Below are positions 11,829 through 23,533 of a DNA stretch of 64,000 bases, one piece after another. Within the stretch, counting starts at the first letter, position 1. Each line of letters opens with the position of its first letter. Source of the DNA: Paramecium pentaurelia (Eukaryota; Ciliophora; Oligohymenophorea; Peniculida; Parameciidae); NCBI GenBank assembly GCA_905183005.1, contig CAJJDO010000051.1:186001-250000 (forward strand). The letters run 5' to 3'. The position numbers were made by a program, and so were the translations under genes. Under the pieces are notes generated by a model, which searched no databases, was not told the origin of the DNA, and saw only the letters and a list, made by a program, of their open reading frames with translations.

Positions 11829-13460
11829 TCATACATCCTACTATTTATGTATAATTTATTTAATCTCTTAATTTTTCTTCTCTTCTTCAACTCTACTATT
11901 ATTTTGATCTAATTCTCTCTCCATATAGGCTAATGGCATACTTAAAACCTTATCAAGATTATTATTCACTTATTTAAGAGCTAATATTTTAATTATTGAA
12001 ATATAGATACAATATCCATTTAAACCTCTCATTCTAAATTTTGTCATAACATGTTTAGAGGCTGAATCAAAATTTCTTATTTATTAAAAAGTCCATCCAT
12101 ATTAAGCCTTAAAGTCTACATCATTTTTTAGAGTAGGATCCTATTCCAATCTTTAATTAAGTTATTTTAAATAACCCACTAGAGCATATTTCCTTATAAA
12201 TGATGATTTTTTAATACCTTTACAAAATCCTAATCATAAAAGAAGCAGCAAAGTAATCAAATTCTTATACAATACTAGAAATCAAAGTATTTTTATTTTC
12301 ATTTGAAAGATTTAAACTCATTTATTATTACATATCAAATCGATCATCACTCATCTATTTATTTAGAAACTTCTCCTCCCTATTATTATATTATACTTTA
12401 TATATTTACAATTAAATATTCTAATCAAATATTTTATGAACTCCCAATTCAGTTTATAAGAATTTTATTGTAATACTTGGTAAATTAGTAGATAAAATTT
12501 ATCCTGGATGTACATGTTTACATTCTGGATGTATAGCATATACAACTTATCCAATACTAAATGGAGCAAGTCTAACTATATCTCTTATTAAATCTAAATT
12601 TTTAATATCCCTATGAACTGGATAGTTTTAATCAAATAAGTAATTTCGTATTACTGATCGATATTTTGCCAATTTACTCATCTCCTATTATAAAAAATAA
12701 AATGAAAATCTTCTTGGTTATCCAATTGCCTATATTGTTTTATATAAATTTAATACCATTTTTATCTATCTCCATTCTGAAATTGATTTCTTACCCAATT
12801 ACACATTAGCCTTGTTTAACATCTATTGAAATTCATTTAAACTAAAATATGTATAATCTAAATGAGAATAGAAATATTCATGTTGAATCCATTTACAGAA
12901 CTTGATAAAATTAAAATTAATACGTTCTAACTAATTTCTTAGCCTTTACTCATACATCTATTAGTATTACATTAAGTTGCTGTAAAATAATAAGTCAAAT
13001 CAATTTCATTTTCAATCACTTCAAATTTTTAAGGAATTGACTTACGACCTTATATTTAGATTTAAATATAATACAATTCTAATTTTTCTTGATTTTCTTT
13101 ATTAAGGCTTTGTCATAATTGATTGTCTCATTTTATTCATAATGATCTTATAAAATCAAATACAAATCATGAGCTGTACAATTTTGATTTGATTCTAAAA
13201 AGTTTTTATTCTATTCTTCATAGATATCTATACTTTTTTATAAATTGACAATAAATTTATGATTGTTCTTTGATATCCAAGTTGTTTTAATATTTCCTAC
13301 ATTCTTCCAACTCCTGCTAATTGTTACTATCTAAAGACTGTATTTTATTAATGAATAGATATCTACTTTTTAGAAAGACCTCCAATTCAGTTTCGTTCCA
13401 TTACTCACCTAAATCGATTCTTAATTTTGAAATATCTATTTAATCAGGGAATTCGTTCAT
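11829..13460 (-). CDS. LIN9/ALWAYS EARLY-like protein (DIRP domain, MuvB/DREAM subunit)
   Basis: LIN9 is a core subunit of the MuvB/DREAM complex that controls cell-cycle transcription. The central part matches the DIRP region: HEYFYSHLDYTYFSLNEFQ, GKKSISEWRQIK, RRFSFYFLQQEM and KLAKYRSVIRNYLFD, followed by the conserved segment VVYAIHPECKHVHPGQIL and the ELGVHKI stretch. The C-terminus is helical and ends EIKQIIHKQQDV before TGA at 11829. The start ATG at 13460 is proposed because an open, protein-like frame begins there. The region about 13020-13250 needs one or more introns that I could not settle, so the N-terminal third is uncertain. It is co-directional with and 80 bases downstream of the next gene. 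Confidence 0.78.
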
Positions 13461-13540
13461 ATTAAAATTAATACATATCATAAAATCAATTAAAATAAAA
13501 ATTCTTTTCTTTATAATTTTAAACAATCTATAACAAAATT

Positions 13541-16197
13541 TCATTTAATAACATTCTATCCAAATAACATATATGTTCTAAAATTATCTGGCATTTCTAA
13601 AATAAAAGATTAACACTCTTTAGATTTCAATAAAGTATCACATTCTTTATTGATATTTTTAAATTTATTAGCATAAAATAATATCTTTCCTATCCAAGTC
13701 TTTATTTCTAATCTATGAACACATAAAAGTAATTAATAAATTATTTGAATAAAATTAGAACTATTAAACATGGTCTCTTGGATTCTAGTTAAGAATTCAA
13801 AACTATCTGACTCTTACAACAACTAATAATTTATGCAAATAATATACTTCATTGAATAAAACTTCATCTCCAACTAAATTCAAATAAATTTCAACTGAAG
13901 AACAATCCCTTTATAAACAAAGAAATGGCCATAATAATTATTATTGTTCTTTTAATTTAATTGTACCATCCTAATTTACAATAAATAAGTCTTTAATAAA
14001 TTGTGGTAAAATTTCTACCATTATAAATAAAGACATTTGTTATTGCAATTATGAAAAGGTGATTTTGGGATCCAATTGCCAAATAGATATTGCTACTTTT
14101 GTTAATAATTATTTATAAATATCTTGAGGACATTTTCTATTATGAATGAGAACATTAGCAAAATAATATGGATTTTCCATCAAATCAATTATTAGAATCA
14201 ACTAAAGAATAATAAATGATATATATACATCTCTTTGTAAAAAGTCTTTATATTAATCAAATTATTAGAGATCTCTCAAAAATCCTTATCCAATCTAAGC
14301 AAAAAAAGAGTCTACTTTTCCATAGATAATCCCTAATTACATAGAAATCATATATTAATCAAATGAAAGAGTAGTTGGATTCAAAACATTTGTGTAAAAT
14401 CCACTAAAGGAATGATAAGTTTCTTAAGATAGTTATCTACATTTTGAAGAGACATATTTAAGATAATTCAAATTCATTGATGGAATTTCAAATTGAATCT
14501 TTAGAATATTTAAGAATATATTTGATCTTTCATCATCATCTACAAAACCTAGATTATTTATAATTAAATCCATATTTTTGTTACTGAAATCATTCTTTAA
14601 TAATGAAATTACAATCAAACTAATTAATTTAGTTATGAAAGAATTAATATCAACATTTTTCTTTTTTTATTATCTATCTTTAATTCTTGTATTTTAAGAA
14701 ACTCTTAAACAATACATGTACGTAAATAAAATTTCCCTTTCAATTTCTTTTAGTTTAAGTAATTAATGGATAAATTCTACAGATATATTTCCCAGTAATT
14801 ACTAAGTGAATATAGTTCCCATATTCAAAGCAAACCAATCTAAAATACTAATTTCTTTTTCTAATTTCATATATTTGTAATACATTTATTAGAATCATAC
14901 GTATCTCTACTCTCTAAGTTCAATAAAGACCCGAAAAATGTACTTAATATTTATTTAATTTTTTCTTCATCTTTTACAATTTACTTTAATGCACTTTCAT
15001 TATAAAACAAAGGATATATAATTGAATAAACATCAATCAAACTAGCTAGTAATCTATTCAAAAATGGATTTTCATGATTATTTATTACTTTTTCAAGATA
15101 TTAAATAACAATTCCAAATTCTTCAGATTATAATAAACCTTCCTATACACTCTTATTAGATGTTGCTTCTATTAATAGACTATGTATAGGTGAAAAAGTA
15201 TCAATAAAATGAAGTGATTCTTCACTTAATTATCCACCTAAATAAAATGTATTTTTGAATAATATTGTTCCTAATTATAGTAAATGTTCTTAAGTTTAAA
15301 ATAATTGATTAAATTTAATGAATTCAAGAAACTTTTATTATACAGGGGACTAAAATATTGATATGTATCTGCATAGTAAATCAAATATACAACAATCACA
15401 ACTCTTTAGTCTTTAACATGTTTTAACAGTATTTACATAATAATTGTCAGTGCAATCATGATAAAAATCGAAACAAAGTTAATTTGATCCTATTTTTTCT
15501 AACATTACAATTGCTACTAAATTTTTTAAATTTGGATATTAAGCAAATATATTATTAAAATAATCTAAAATGCACATGAAATAATAATTAACAGCAACTA
15601 TTCTTTGGGGACTTCTTAAATCCTATAATAGTTATTCTAATTCATTTATTAATTAAAGAAAAGAACATTAAACATATTTTTAAAAATTAAATATTGATTC
15701 TCCAAATTATGTATTGTATTGCATTATAGTAACTCTCTATGATGCTAATTTTTCAATTATTTATTCTTAAACTTATCTTAATGAATTTCTATAATATATA
15801 TATATTACTTACTTTTAGATGTATTAAACAACTAATCTTATTTCTAATAATTAATTTATTTATTAATTTATGGTTGATAATTATCGAATAAAATCAATTT
15901 TAGATATTTCCTCATCTATTTTTTTTAAATCAAAGAAATCCCCTGCTTCTTTTTATATCATTTCAACAAATTCATCATTATTTGTAACTAATTTTATCAT
16001 CTTAAATATTGAAATAGAATTACTTCTTCAGCAGATTTCCCTTAGAAGTAAGAATCAAGTTTCCTTTATAATCCTATAAATTTTTAAGCCATCTTTTATC
16101 TTATAGGCCTGTTCCTCTCTCTTTGAATATAGAAAAAACTCGTCAATCCTACAAGTGCTGTCAATCCTAATAACTTATATTTAGTCTTTTTATCCAT
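13541..16197 (-). CDS. Membrane-anchored large helical protein, unrecognised
   Basis: Four introns (23, 24, 23 and 25 bases) give exactly 853 codons. The N-terminus, MDKKTKYKLLGLTALVGLT followed by SFFYIQRER, is a single hydrophobic segment flanked by basic residues, like a tail-in or mitochondrial/peroxisomal outer-membrane anchor. The remainder is almost entirely alpha-helical with leucine-rich helices that suggest HEAT/ARM-type repeats. There is no zinc finger, kinase or ATPase motif. A cysteine-rich spot (LKSCDCCIFDLLCRY) lies at about residue 240. The first intron ends in AAG rather than TAG; its use is favoured because the upstream exon encodes the anchor in frame. I do not recognise the family. 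Its role could be tethering or scaffolding at a membrane, by inference only. Confidence 0.7.
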
Positions 16198-16932
16198 AAT
16201 AAAATAATATAAATAATAAAATTTATATGTAAATAGCACCAAGCAATATTGTAAATAATAAATAATATAAGTGTTTGTGCTATGATTTAAACAAAATTTA
16301 AGTTCATTTCTACAATTTTTGTTAAAAAACAATCGATATATTTTAGATAATAAATATATTTTTTTGATTATGTCAAATAAATTGTCTTATTTTAATCACT
16401 ATATACGTCTTTACATATATATCAATAAATCTATTTTGGATCAATAAATAATATAAATTTCTTGAATGAAAAAGAAATCAACAGTATTAATTAATTAGAT
16501 AAAATTATTTTATTCCTTTTGAATCCCCAAATGTATATATAATTAATCAAATAATAATTAATTGAATTGAGATCATTCTAATAAGATGGAAAAATATCTT
16601 AATAAGAATTTAATTATAGAGTTGGTAATTTCAAATATAATTAATCAAATATTATTTTTAAGACATCATAAGTTCTGGCTATATATAAAATAAATCTAAA
16701 AGATATAAGTAAATTTTATGGATTAAATAATAGAAAAAGAAACTTAGTTTGAAAATTCTTATCTTTATATCTTCTTACTATTTTATAAATAAATTATAAG
16801 TTTTCAATACTCATGAATCTATCAACAAAAATAATAGTGTTAATTAAATTAAAGAAAAATAAAATAAAATAATTTTTGAATTTGATCTAATAATAAAATC
16901 ACTAATTGGTATTAAAATATAATGAAATTTAA
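16198..16932. other. Intergenic, about 735 bases
   Basis: Highly AT-rich. A 77-codon plus-strand ORF from about 16585 is composed of Ile/Lys/Gln/Asn codons expected by chance when only TGA stops. No gene is called. Confidence 0.45.
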
Positions 16933-17766
16933 TCATATTTATCCAAGAATTTTTTATAACTTATCAATAGATTGTTATAATTTAGCTACATCTTATCTCA
17001 TTAATCCAATTTAGAAAATAATTTTGTACTATGGTTCCTGTCTTAACATTACAACTGTTCTGATATATTTAAATATATAGTATGCAAATACTGAAGATGA
17101 ATAAATAAATCTTTCTTCCATAGTAGTAATTTGTTGAAGAAGCTTTAATTTATCATCAGTAATTGATAGTGTATCAAAATTTAGAAGCTAATTAAAAAAT
17201 TCAAAACCTATCACAAGTTTCAAACTTTGACGCCATTTATCTTATTATTCAACATAATTCTAGGTTAATAAAATTGTTAATAAGTTTAAAACTCTTTCAA
17301 TTATTGGTGGAGGACGACTATAGCTGCATAATTCACAAATATCTTGCCTTCTTATTTTCTTTAAATCATCTAAAGATAGTTGATATTAAAGTAATAAAGA
17401 TTCTGTTTATTCTCCTAATTCTGGATGGTTTTCTATAATTTCATTTAATTCAAGTTATTTAATATTTTATTATTGCTGTATTTTATTTAATTTTAAAGAT
17501 AGTAGATATAATATTAAATTATTTGTATTCTAGCTAACTAATCTAAATTACAAAAAAGAAGAGTAGTCTAAAAAAGCAAAGATAAAATTAATTATCTCTG
17601 GCCTTAATTTGATAATTAAATTTGGATTTGGTAAGATTGGATGATTAATTCTAATTTATCTTAAATAAATTTCTTCAACTGAAAAAAACAAGTTGTTTAT
17701 ACAAGATTGTGTTTTTTGTTATTTTTCGTTTAACTAATCTAATTCTTTTTGAAGTTTACTTAACAT
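16933..17766 (-). CDS. F-box protein fused to a dynein-type microtubule-binding stalk domain
   Basis: An intronless frame of 277 codons. A short coiled coil (residues 1-30) is followed at about 53-82 by an F-box-like motif: LRPEIINFIFAFLDYSS then FLQFRLVS. Residues about 130-240 match the tip of the dynein heavy-chain stalk: LDDLKKIRRQDICEL, then SRPPPIIERVLNLLTILL, WRQSLKLVI, FFNQLLNFDTLSITDDKLK, and FIYSSSVFAYYIFKYIRTV, in the order seen in the dynein MT-binding domain. A closing coiled coil (about 250-277) would be the second stalk helix. No AAA+ motor is present in or beside the gene. The likely role, inferred, is a ubiquitin-ligase adaptor or scaffold on ciliary microtubules. The F-box call is weaker than the stalk call. 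Confidence 0.68.
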
Positions 17767-18153
17767 ATTTTTTAAGTATTTATTTTTATTTAAAGATTAA
17801 AAATATAAATTAATTTTTTGGGTATATTAAGTGTTAAAAGTAATGACTGGTTTCATTAGAAAAGTATTTATCAAAGAATAATATATTGATAAAATCTTAA
17901 CATTATATAAGATTATGCTGAGTCATTTAAATTAATAAATCTAATGATATATTAATAATTATTAGAAAGAAATTGAATTTCTAAAATTATTTTAATTTTT
18001 ATATTAACTTATCTGATTAAATGAAGTTCCATTTTTAATTAGAAATATTATCAATGCTATTTATTCAAAAATTCTAATGATTATGATAATAACGCATGAA
18101 AAATAAATGTAAAAATTATCAATGATTTAAAATGTAAATTTTAATATCTATGA
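17767..18153. other. Intergenic
   Basis: AT-rich spacer between two co-directional minus-strand genes. No further gene seen. Confidence 0.5.
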
Positions 18154-19307
18154 TCATTAAAAGAAATTTTACACAAATTCTATACATTTATTTGGAACAT
18201 TGTAAATTGGATTCTAAAAATTGCTATCTGTTAAAGAATATCCACTTAATCCATAGCATGTATGATAAGCATCTGGGGATTTACTTGGTTTATCAAATAT
18301 TCCTCCTGATATATTTTGACATATATGTATATATTTCTTTAATTCTTACACATCCATTAATTATTCATTGACATAACCAGATAACATTAACAATTTGAAA
18401 ATAGCTCCTTACCAAAATGAATAACATGCATCAACTACTTTATTGGTCCGACCATTAAAACCTCCTTCATTTTCTATTTATCTATTTACTAACCAATTCA
18501 ATAGTTTCTCTTAATCAATATAATGTGCTTTTTTCATACAAACCAAAGCAGCATATCCACAAAAAGTATATCCTCCATGAGATTCAGAATATCGAACTCC
18601 TCCAATACCTCCTTCATATGTTTGACATGAAGCAATATACTCAGCACAACCATCCAATAATTTAGGACTAACTCTATAACAGAACTTAAATACTCTAATT
18701 TAAGTATGATCACCATTATCACAACAATATATACAGCCCTCATATCTGCTTCACCATTAACATGCATTAAATAAGATCCTTTTATATTTGGATCTTGAAC
18801 TGACCAAAAAAACTTTTCCAATCCCTATCTATCAATCAATCCTAAAGAAGTTGGAGTGGCTAGAATGAATAATGCTAAAAATATTATTATTTTTATACAA
18901 AGTAAAGATGAATATGTAGGTGCTAAATGTTCAAATTAATAAGGTCCTCCTCCAAAGCTTCCAATTTTGCATTATTCTAAATATTAAATAATTTGATGTT
19001 CATATTTAGATACATCATCCTATAAAATACTTAAAGCATTGAGTGGCCAATATATACACCATGGTTATCCAACATCTAAATAGAAAATGGAATAGCCAAT
19101 ATTCAATAATTTCTTTGTACAATATTTGATATGTTGATCTGTCAATAATTCAAGTTTATTAAGTGGTTCATATTCTTTATAATATTTATTTTCCAATAAA
19201 TCTTAAGGGACTTCTTCAGATTCTACATATTGATATTCTTTTCTAATTTAGGAAATTGCAGAATGTACAAGATTTTATTCATTTAAAGTGCGATTCAGCT
19301 ACTTCAT
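18154..19307 (-). CDS. FNTB: Protein farnesyltransferase subunit beta
   Basis: Catalytic beta subunit that attaches farnesyl to CaaX-box cysteines. The barrel repeats are plain: GSFGGGPYQFEHLAPTYSS, EGGIGG, HGGYTFCGYAALV, GGFNGRTNKVVDACYSFW and KPSKSPDAYHTCYGLSGYS. The zinc ligands are visible as D-x-C in VDACYSFW and His in YHTCY. Two introns, 24 bases and a very short 20-base one, give 369 codons in frame. Without the 20-base intron the gene looks frameshifted, so that splice decides whether it is intact. The start at 19307 (MKQLNRTLNEQN) is the upstream ATG that keeps the frame. It is divergent from the CS-domain gene with only 44 bases between start codons. Confidence 0.95.
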
Positions 19308-19351
19308 TTAATATAGAAATTTCTTAATTATTAAAATACACGTAATTTAAT
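19308..19351. promoter_or_regulatory. 44-base divergent promoter region
   Basis: The whole space between the FNTB and CS-domain start codons. It must hold both 5' leaders and any promoter elements. No sequence motif is obvious. Confidence 0.4.
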
Positions 19352-20345
19352 ATGCTTTTCCTTACATTCTTGATTAGTGTTTCTATGGCTTCTCAGGATT
19401 TACTTAAGAAATGCTATTTAGAACAATTCACCATTGGAGATCCTGAAGGTATTATACATTTTAGAATTGTTTAGTTAAAATTTAGATCTACTTTGAGGAT
19501 CATATAGTGAAAAATCATAAAATTGAATATGAATGTTTGGAATTTATTATTTCAAGAGGATATTATAAAGTTGCTTTGAGTCTTTATGAGAATTATTTCC
19601 TTTTGAATCACATTGATATTACTGATAGAATTGTGTATTGTTCTTTAATTTATTTAGTTAATTCTTAAAGAATGATAAGTATCTTAATTAGAGAGAAATG
19701 TAAACACTATTCAAATTAGCAATGGCTAAAAGCAATCAAGTTTAAATTGTATAACCAGTTGTTTAATGGGCTTAATCAAAAAACGCTACATTTATAAATA
19801 TCAAGTTCTCTCATAGATAAGATGCTCCTGCATGTTTAAATGCAAAGTTGGAAGTAGTTGAAATAAAGAATGATTCTCTTTTGATTGAAGCATTTGGAAT
19901 AGTTTCTCATATTCCATTCAAATATAGATATGCCATTAAATTATATAAACCAATTGATCCAACTTCTAGTTATGAGAAAGTAGAATCTGTAGGAACTATG
20001 TATGTGAATCTAACAAAGATAGAACCAGGTAATTTCATATTAATATATTTATAAGTATTATGGTTAAGATTGACTGAAGAAGATTATAAAACTCCAATAT
20101 GGTGGGATTTGAAAGATAATTTTAGAAAAGATATGGAAGAATTTGCTTAAATGCTTGAAAAGGAAAGTGAGAGAAAAGAGAGAAATGCAGATAAATAAGC
20201 AAAGAAAAATTAAAAAAAGAGAGATTAAGAAAAATAAAAATAAACTTCTCAAAAAGCATAAGAAGCAAAAAGATAATTAGAATATGAACATAATTAATGC
20301 TATAAACCAGGAAAATGTGAAATTGGATGGTATTAAAGATAATGA
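19352..20345 (+). CDS. CS-domain protein with predicted signal peptide
   Basis: Introns of 26, 20 and 27 bases join three ORFs into 306 codons. The N-terminus MLFLTFLISVSMA looks like a cleavable signal peptide. Residues about 115-225 form a CS (p23/HSP20-like) beta-sandwich: NIKFSHRQDAP, LEVVEIKNDSLLIEA, YAIKLYKPID, VGTMYVNLTKIEP and LWLRLTEEDYKTP then WWD, the last resembling the W-x-R-L and WW motifs of HACD3/B-ind1-type CS domains. The C-terminus is a Lys/Glu-rich charged helix. The domain usually serves as a co-chaperone or adaptor. A secretory-pathway CS domain is unusual but known in HACD-like and ER proteins. The segment before the CS domain is not recognised. Confidence 0.75.
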
Positions 20346-20378
20346 TTGTTTATAATTGATTAATATTCAATTCCCTGA

Positions 20379-20867
20379 TCATTATTTGACATTTCCTACT
20401 GCTCCTTTTGGAACATTTAATTATTTCTTAATTTTATCTTCCTTATCCAATTGATTATCAAATTTCACTAAACTCTTCAAATAAGTAAATATAGCTCCAA
20501 AAATTATCAAATTGAATAAAGTCAAATATATATTTCTTTAAGAATAAAACATCTTCATTCTTGTTTAATTTACAGTCTTTTCCATTTCATATTAAGAGAC
20601 TCCTTCAGTATATGAATCTCTTTAAGCTTTTTATCCAATAAGCTCCTTACCCAAATCATAATTCTCTGTGACTGCACTCACAAATAAAAATAATGACCAA
20701 CTTAATATTAAATATAAAATTTTGGAGATGATTGAATTTGTTAATAATTTCTCCAATCCTCTTACTAAAGGTTTTCGTATTATTCTTGGTAAAGGAAAGA
20801 ATACAATAAAAGCTAAACCAACTCCTACATGCATGGTTTAAAACATCAATTCGAATTGAAATGTCAT
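20379..20867 (-). CDS. BAP31/Yet1-like ER membrane protein
   Basis: An intronless 162-codon frame. Hydrophobic segments occur at about residues 10-30, 47-70 and 105-125, as in B-cell-receptor-associated protein 31 and yeast Yet1, which escort and sort membrane proteins in the ER. The diagnostic patch before the third segment is MKMFYSQRNIYLTLFNLII, equivalent to the family's F-x-x-QRNLYI pattern. The C-terminal coiled coil of animal BAP31 is reduced to a few dozen charged residues ending AVGNVKQ. The start is the first ATG (MTFQFELMFQT), which precedes TM1. It is convergent with the CS-domain gene, 33 bases apart. Confidence 0.8.
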
Positions 20868-20903
20868 ATATATATTTAATATAAAATAATTATTTAATTT
20901 ATC

Positions 20904-21479
20904 TCAAAATATTTTACAATTTCTCTCCTTTAATTCCTACTTTTCTTATAGATTTCTGATTTTTTAATGTAATTATCCTTTAATTAATGATTTTTACTCT
21001 TATTAAATACATTATATAATTGATTGGTCTATTGCTTGAAAAATACTGGTTTCAAAATTACACTCTGTCATTTCATCTAAATTTCTAAAATCTTTATTTT
21101 CATTAATAAGGATAAATTTAAGTTTAGATTAACAAGTATATATTGTATCTAATTATGGTATTTAATCAGGTTTATCAAATAATTGAAATGCAATATCAAA
21201 ATTAATGTTTTAATTTTGAGAATTTTTCCAAATTTAACATTTTACATCTTGTAATAGATTAGGAACATATATAAAAAAGTCATTTGAATTATCAGAGAGT
21301 ATCTTATTTAGTTTATCATTTTAATCATAAAGGATATTGATTCTAATTAGATAAGAGTAATCCATAGAGTTTATAATCATTAAAAATAACAAATTTATAA
21401 ATAGTAAAAAAATATTTAAGATGTATTTGTTCAAATTAATGACAAGATGTTTCCTAAAATCTTTTTATCTAATGTCCAT
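20904..21479 (-). CDS. Signal-anchored membrane protein, unrecognised
   Basis: A 191-codon frame with one strong hydrophobic segment near the N-terminus (residues about 22-42: ILNIFLLFINLLFLMIIN) followed by a soluble region with several Cys residues and a C-terminal Gln/Lys-rich coiled coil. It could be a type II membrane protein or a secreted protein with a long signal sequence. Its first 49 bases overlap the 3' end of the upstream same-strand beta-propeller gene in a different frame. A later start (MIINSMDYSY) would remove the overlap but lose the hydrophobic segment. No family recognised. Confidence 0.6.
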
Positions 21480-23533
21480 TCTCTTCTATTTCTAGGTTAT
21501 CCCTTTTTAACTCTTCTATTTAAATATTAATTCAATAATGATGTATCTTCTTTTTATTTAGGTATGGCTGGTAATACACAACTACTATCAATAGCATGTT
21601 AAATTCCATAATCAAAACTTTAACTTATAGGCACTTGAGAGTTAGAAACACTTATATTAGTACTTTTATTGGTTGTAGTCTAAATAGAATTAAAATGTTT
21701 TTTATTTTTTACTGGTGTCTTAGGGTTTTCGATATTATTTTGACTTTAAACTTTTAGTTTGATTTTTGGAAGTTCTAATGTTTTTTTGAATTCAAATTTT
21801 TATAAATTGAATGATTATTATTATAGTTATTAAGATTCTTCTTTTAAAGATTATTTCTTTTTAGGAATTGCTAAATCAATGATTTGTATTTAATTATATT
21901 CATGTGTATCTAATTCTGTTATTTCATGTTCTGGAATAGGTAAATGACATAAACCTCCATTTAAACTAGTAATAAGATCATCTTATATATAATAGATGTA
22001 ATCTATTTATACATGAAAATTGATAGTATATATGCAAAATCCATTATTTGTCCATATTTTGACTTATTATAAAGAATTTGTAACAACATAAGTTTAATTA
22101 CTAGTGATTTATTGTATATCATTTTCATGTCCTGCATTAGTTTCATATGCAATTAGATTTGAATTAAATAAATATAATTCATTTGATTGTGCAATTGCCA
22201 ATTATTTGGCTTAAGTCAAATGTATAGGACCTAATTTAATAATTTTAATTGATTTAATTAAAGATGCTTTATTAGATTAAATTTGAACAAAATTGATGAC
22301 ATTATCAATACTTTTGATAATTAATTGATCATTAAAGTGAATAATACTTGATATAGCATTTTTATTATAATTTACACGTGTATAAATTATTGTATAGAGT
22401 TCTAAAGGAACACATATTACAGCTCCTTTAGAACAACCCATAACAAAATATAAAGATTAATCTGCATTTTAAAGCATCTTAGATATTTTGTTTTAATCTT
22501 TTGAATCAATTGTTATTTCAACATCATATAAAGGAGGAGAAAGAGCAATAATTTGAATAAATGTTATGTCTTAATTGATTTTTTCTCCATTTATAGTTCT
22601 GATTTTATCAAAATTAAGTACTTCTACTTATTAATGATTGACCCATTTGGCTAAAGTTTGATTTTATAAATGTAAATAATAAGTGTTTGGTTAATTGGGA
22701 CTATCTATAATTTAGAGTACTTAATAAACTGAATTAGGAGCAAATATGACTTTACGGGTTTGATTAGAGTAATAAACATGATTCTTAAAGGCTATACATT
22801 AGTCAGACATTGCAGAAACAGATGAATTATGTAAATAATAGGCTTACAATATATGATATAAATCACAGATATATAATTAATCTGCAGATTATATGAAGTA
22901 TTTAGAGTAATTTATGAATTTGAAATATTAGATCTACTATTAATAAATGGGATAAGATTGACAAAAGATTAAATTATTCAATTTCCAAACTTTAATAAAG
23001 AGATCATTTGCTACTGTGAATAATTCTTCTTTATAAACTATCATATTAACTATTTAACCATCATGAGCATGTTCATGAAAATATTAAAGAATTCCATTGA
23101 GATCATAACACCAAAGAGTTCCATATACATCTCCCAAATATAATAGATCATTTATATAATATACATCTGAAATAGTCAAACCTAATTAAACAGATCCTTA
23201 ATGTTTGAGTGTTCTTAAATCATAGATTGTAATATTTTAAGAATTGTATAGAATGTAGAAATAATCTAATAATTTACATTATCTATTCCATTCTAGAGAT
23301 CCATTAAGTTCTTAATATTTAATTATACTAAATTTATCTTTCATTTGAATTTCAAATGCACTAACAGAATTGAATTAAACCATTAAAAAAGTATTTAAAT
23401 GATCTAAAAATAATAGATTAGTAAATTATTTGCATTCTAATTGAACTTTATTAACAATCTAAAATTCGAAATTCAAAAAGTATATAAACCAATCTTAGCA
23501 CAATAAAAAATATAATCGTTATTTTTTTGACAT
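21431..23533 (-). CDS. WD40-like beta-propeller protein
   Basis: A 700-codon frame without introns between its ATG at 23533 and TGA at 21431. The repeats are degenerate WD blades: LYLGDVYGTLWCYDLNG, LFTVANDLFIKVWKLN, YVVTNSLQQVKIWTNNG and others. A basic Ser/Thr-rich tail of about 150 residues follows. The part from 22433 to 23533 is duplicated downstream at 23568-24668 across an N joint. In the second copy the frame continues 5' to a possible earlier start at 24833, so the true N-terminus is probably longer and joined by a short intron or a homopolymer correction. Function unknown; such proteins are usually scaffolds. Confidence 0.75.

Noticed and set aside
16585..16820. 77-codon plus-strand ORF
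   Set aside because: Ile/Lys/Asn/Gln composition and length are expected by chance in AT-rich DNA with a single stop codon.
18650..18760. Apparent two-base frameshift in farnesyltransferase beta
   Set aside because: A 20-base intron ending TAG restores the frame and aligns the protein without a gap, so the gene is intact.
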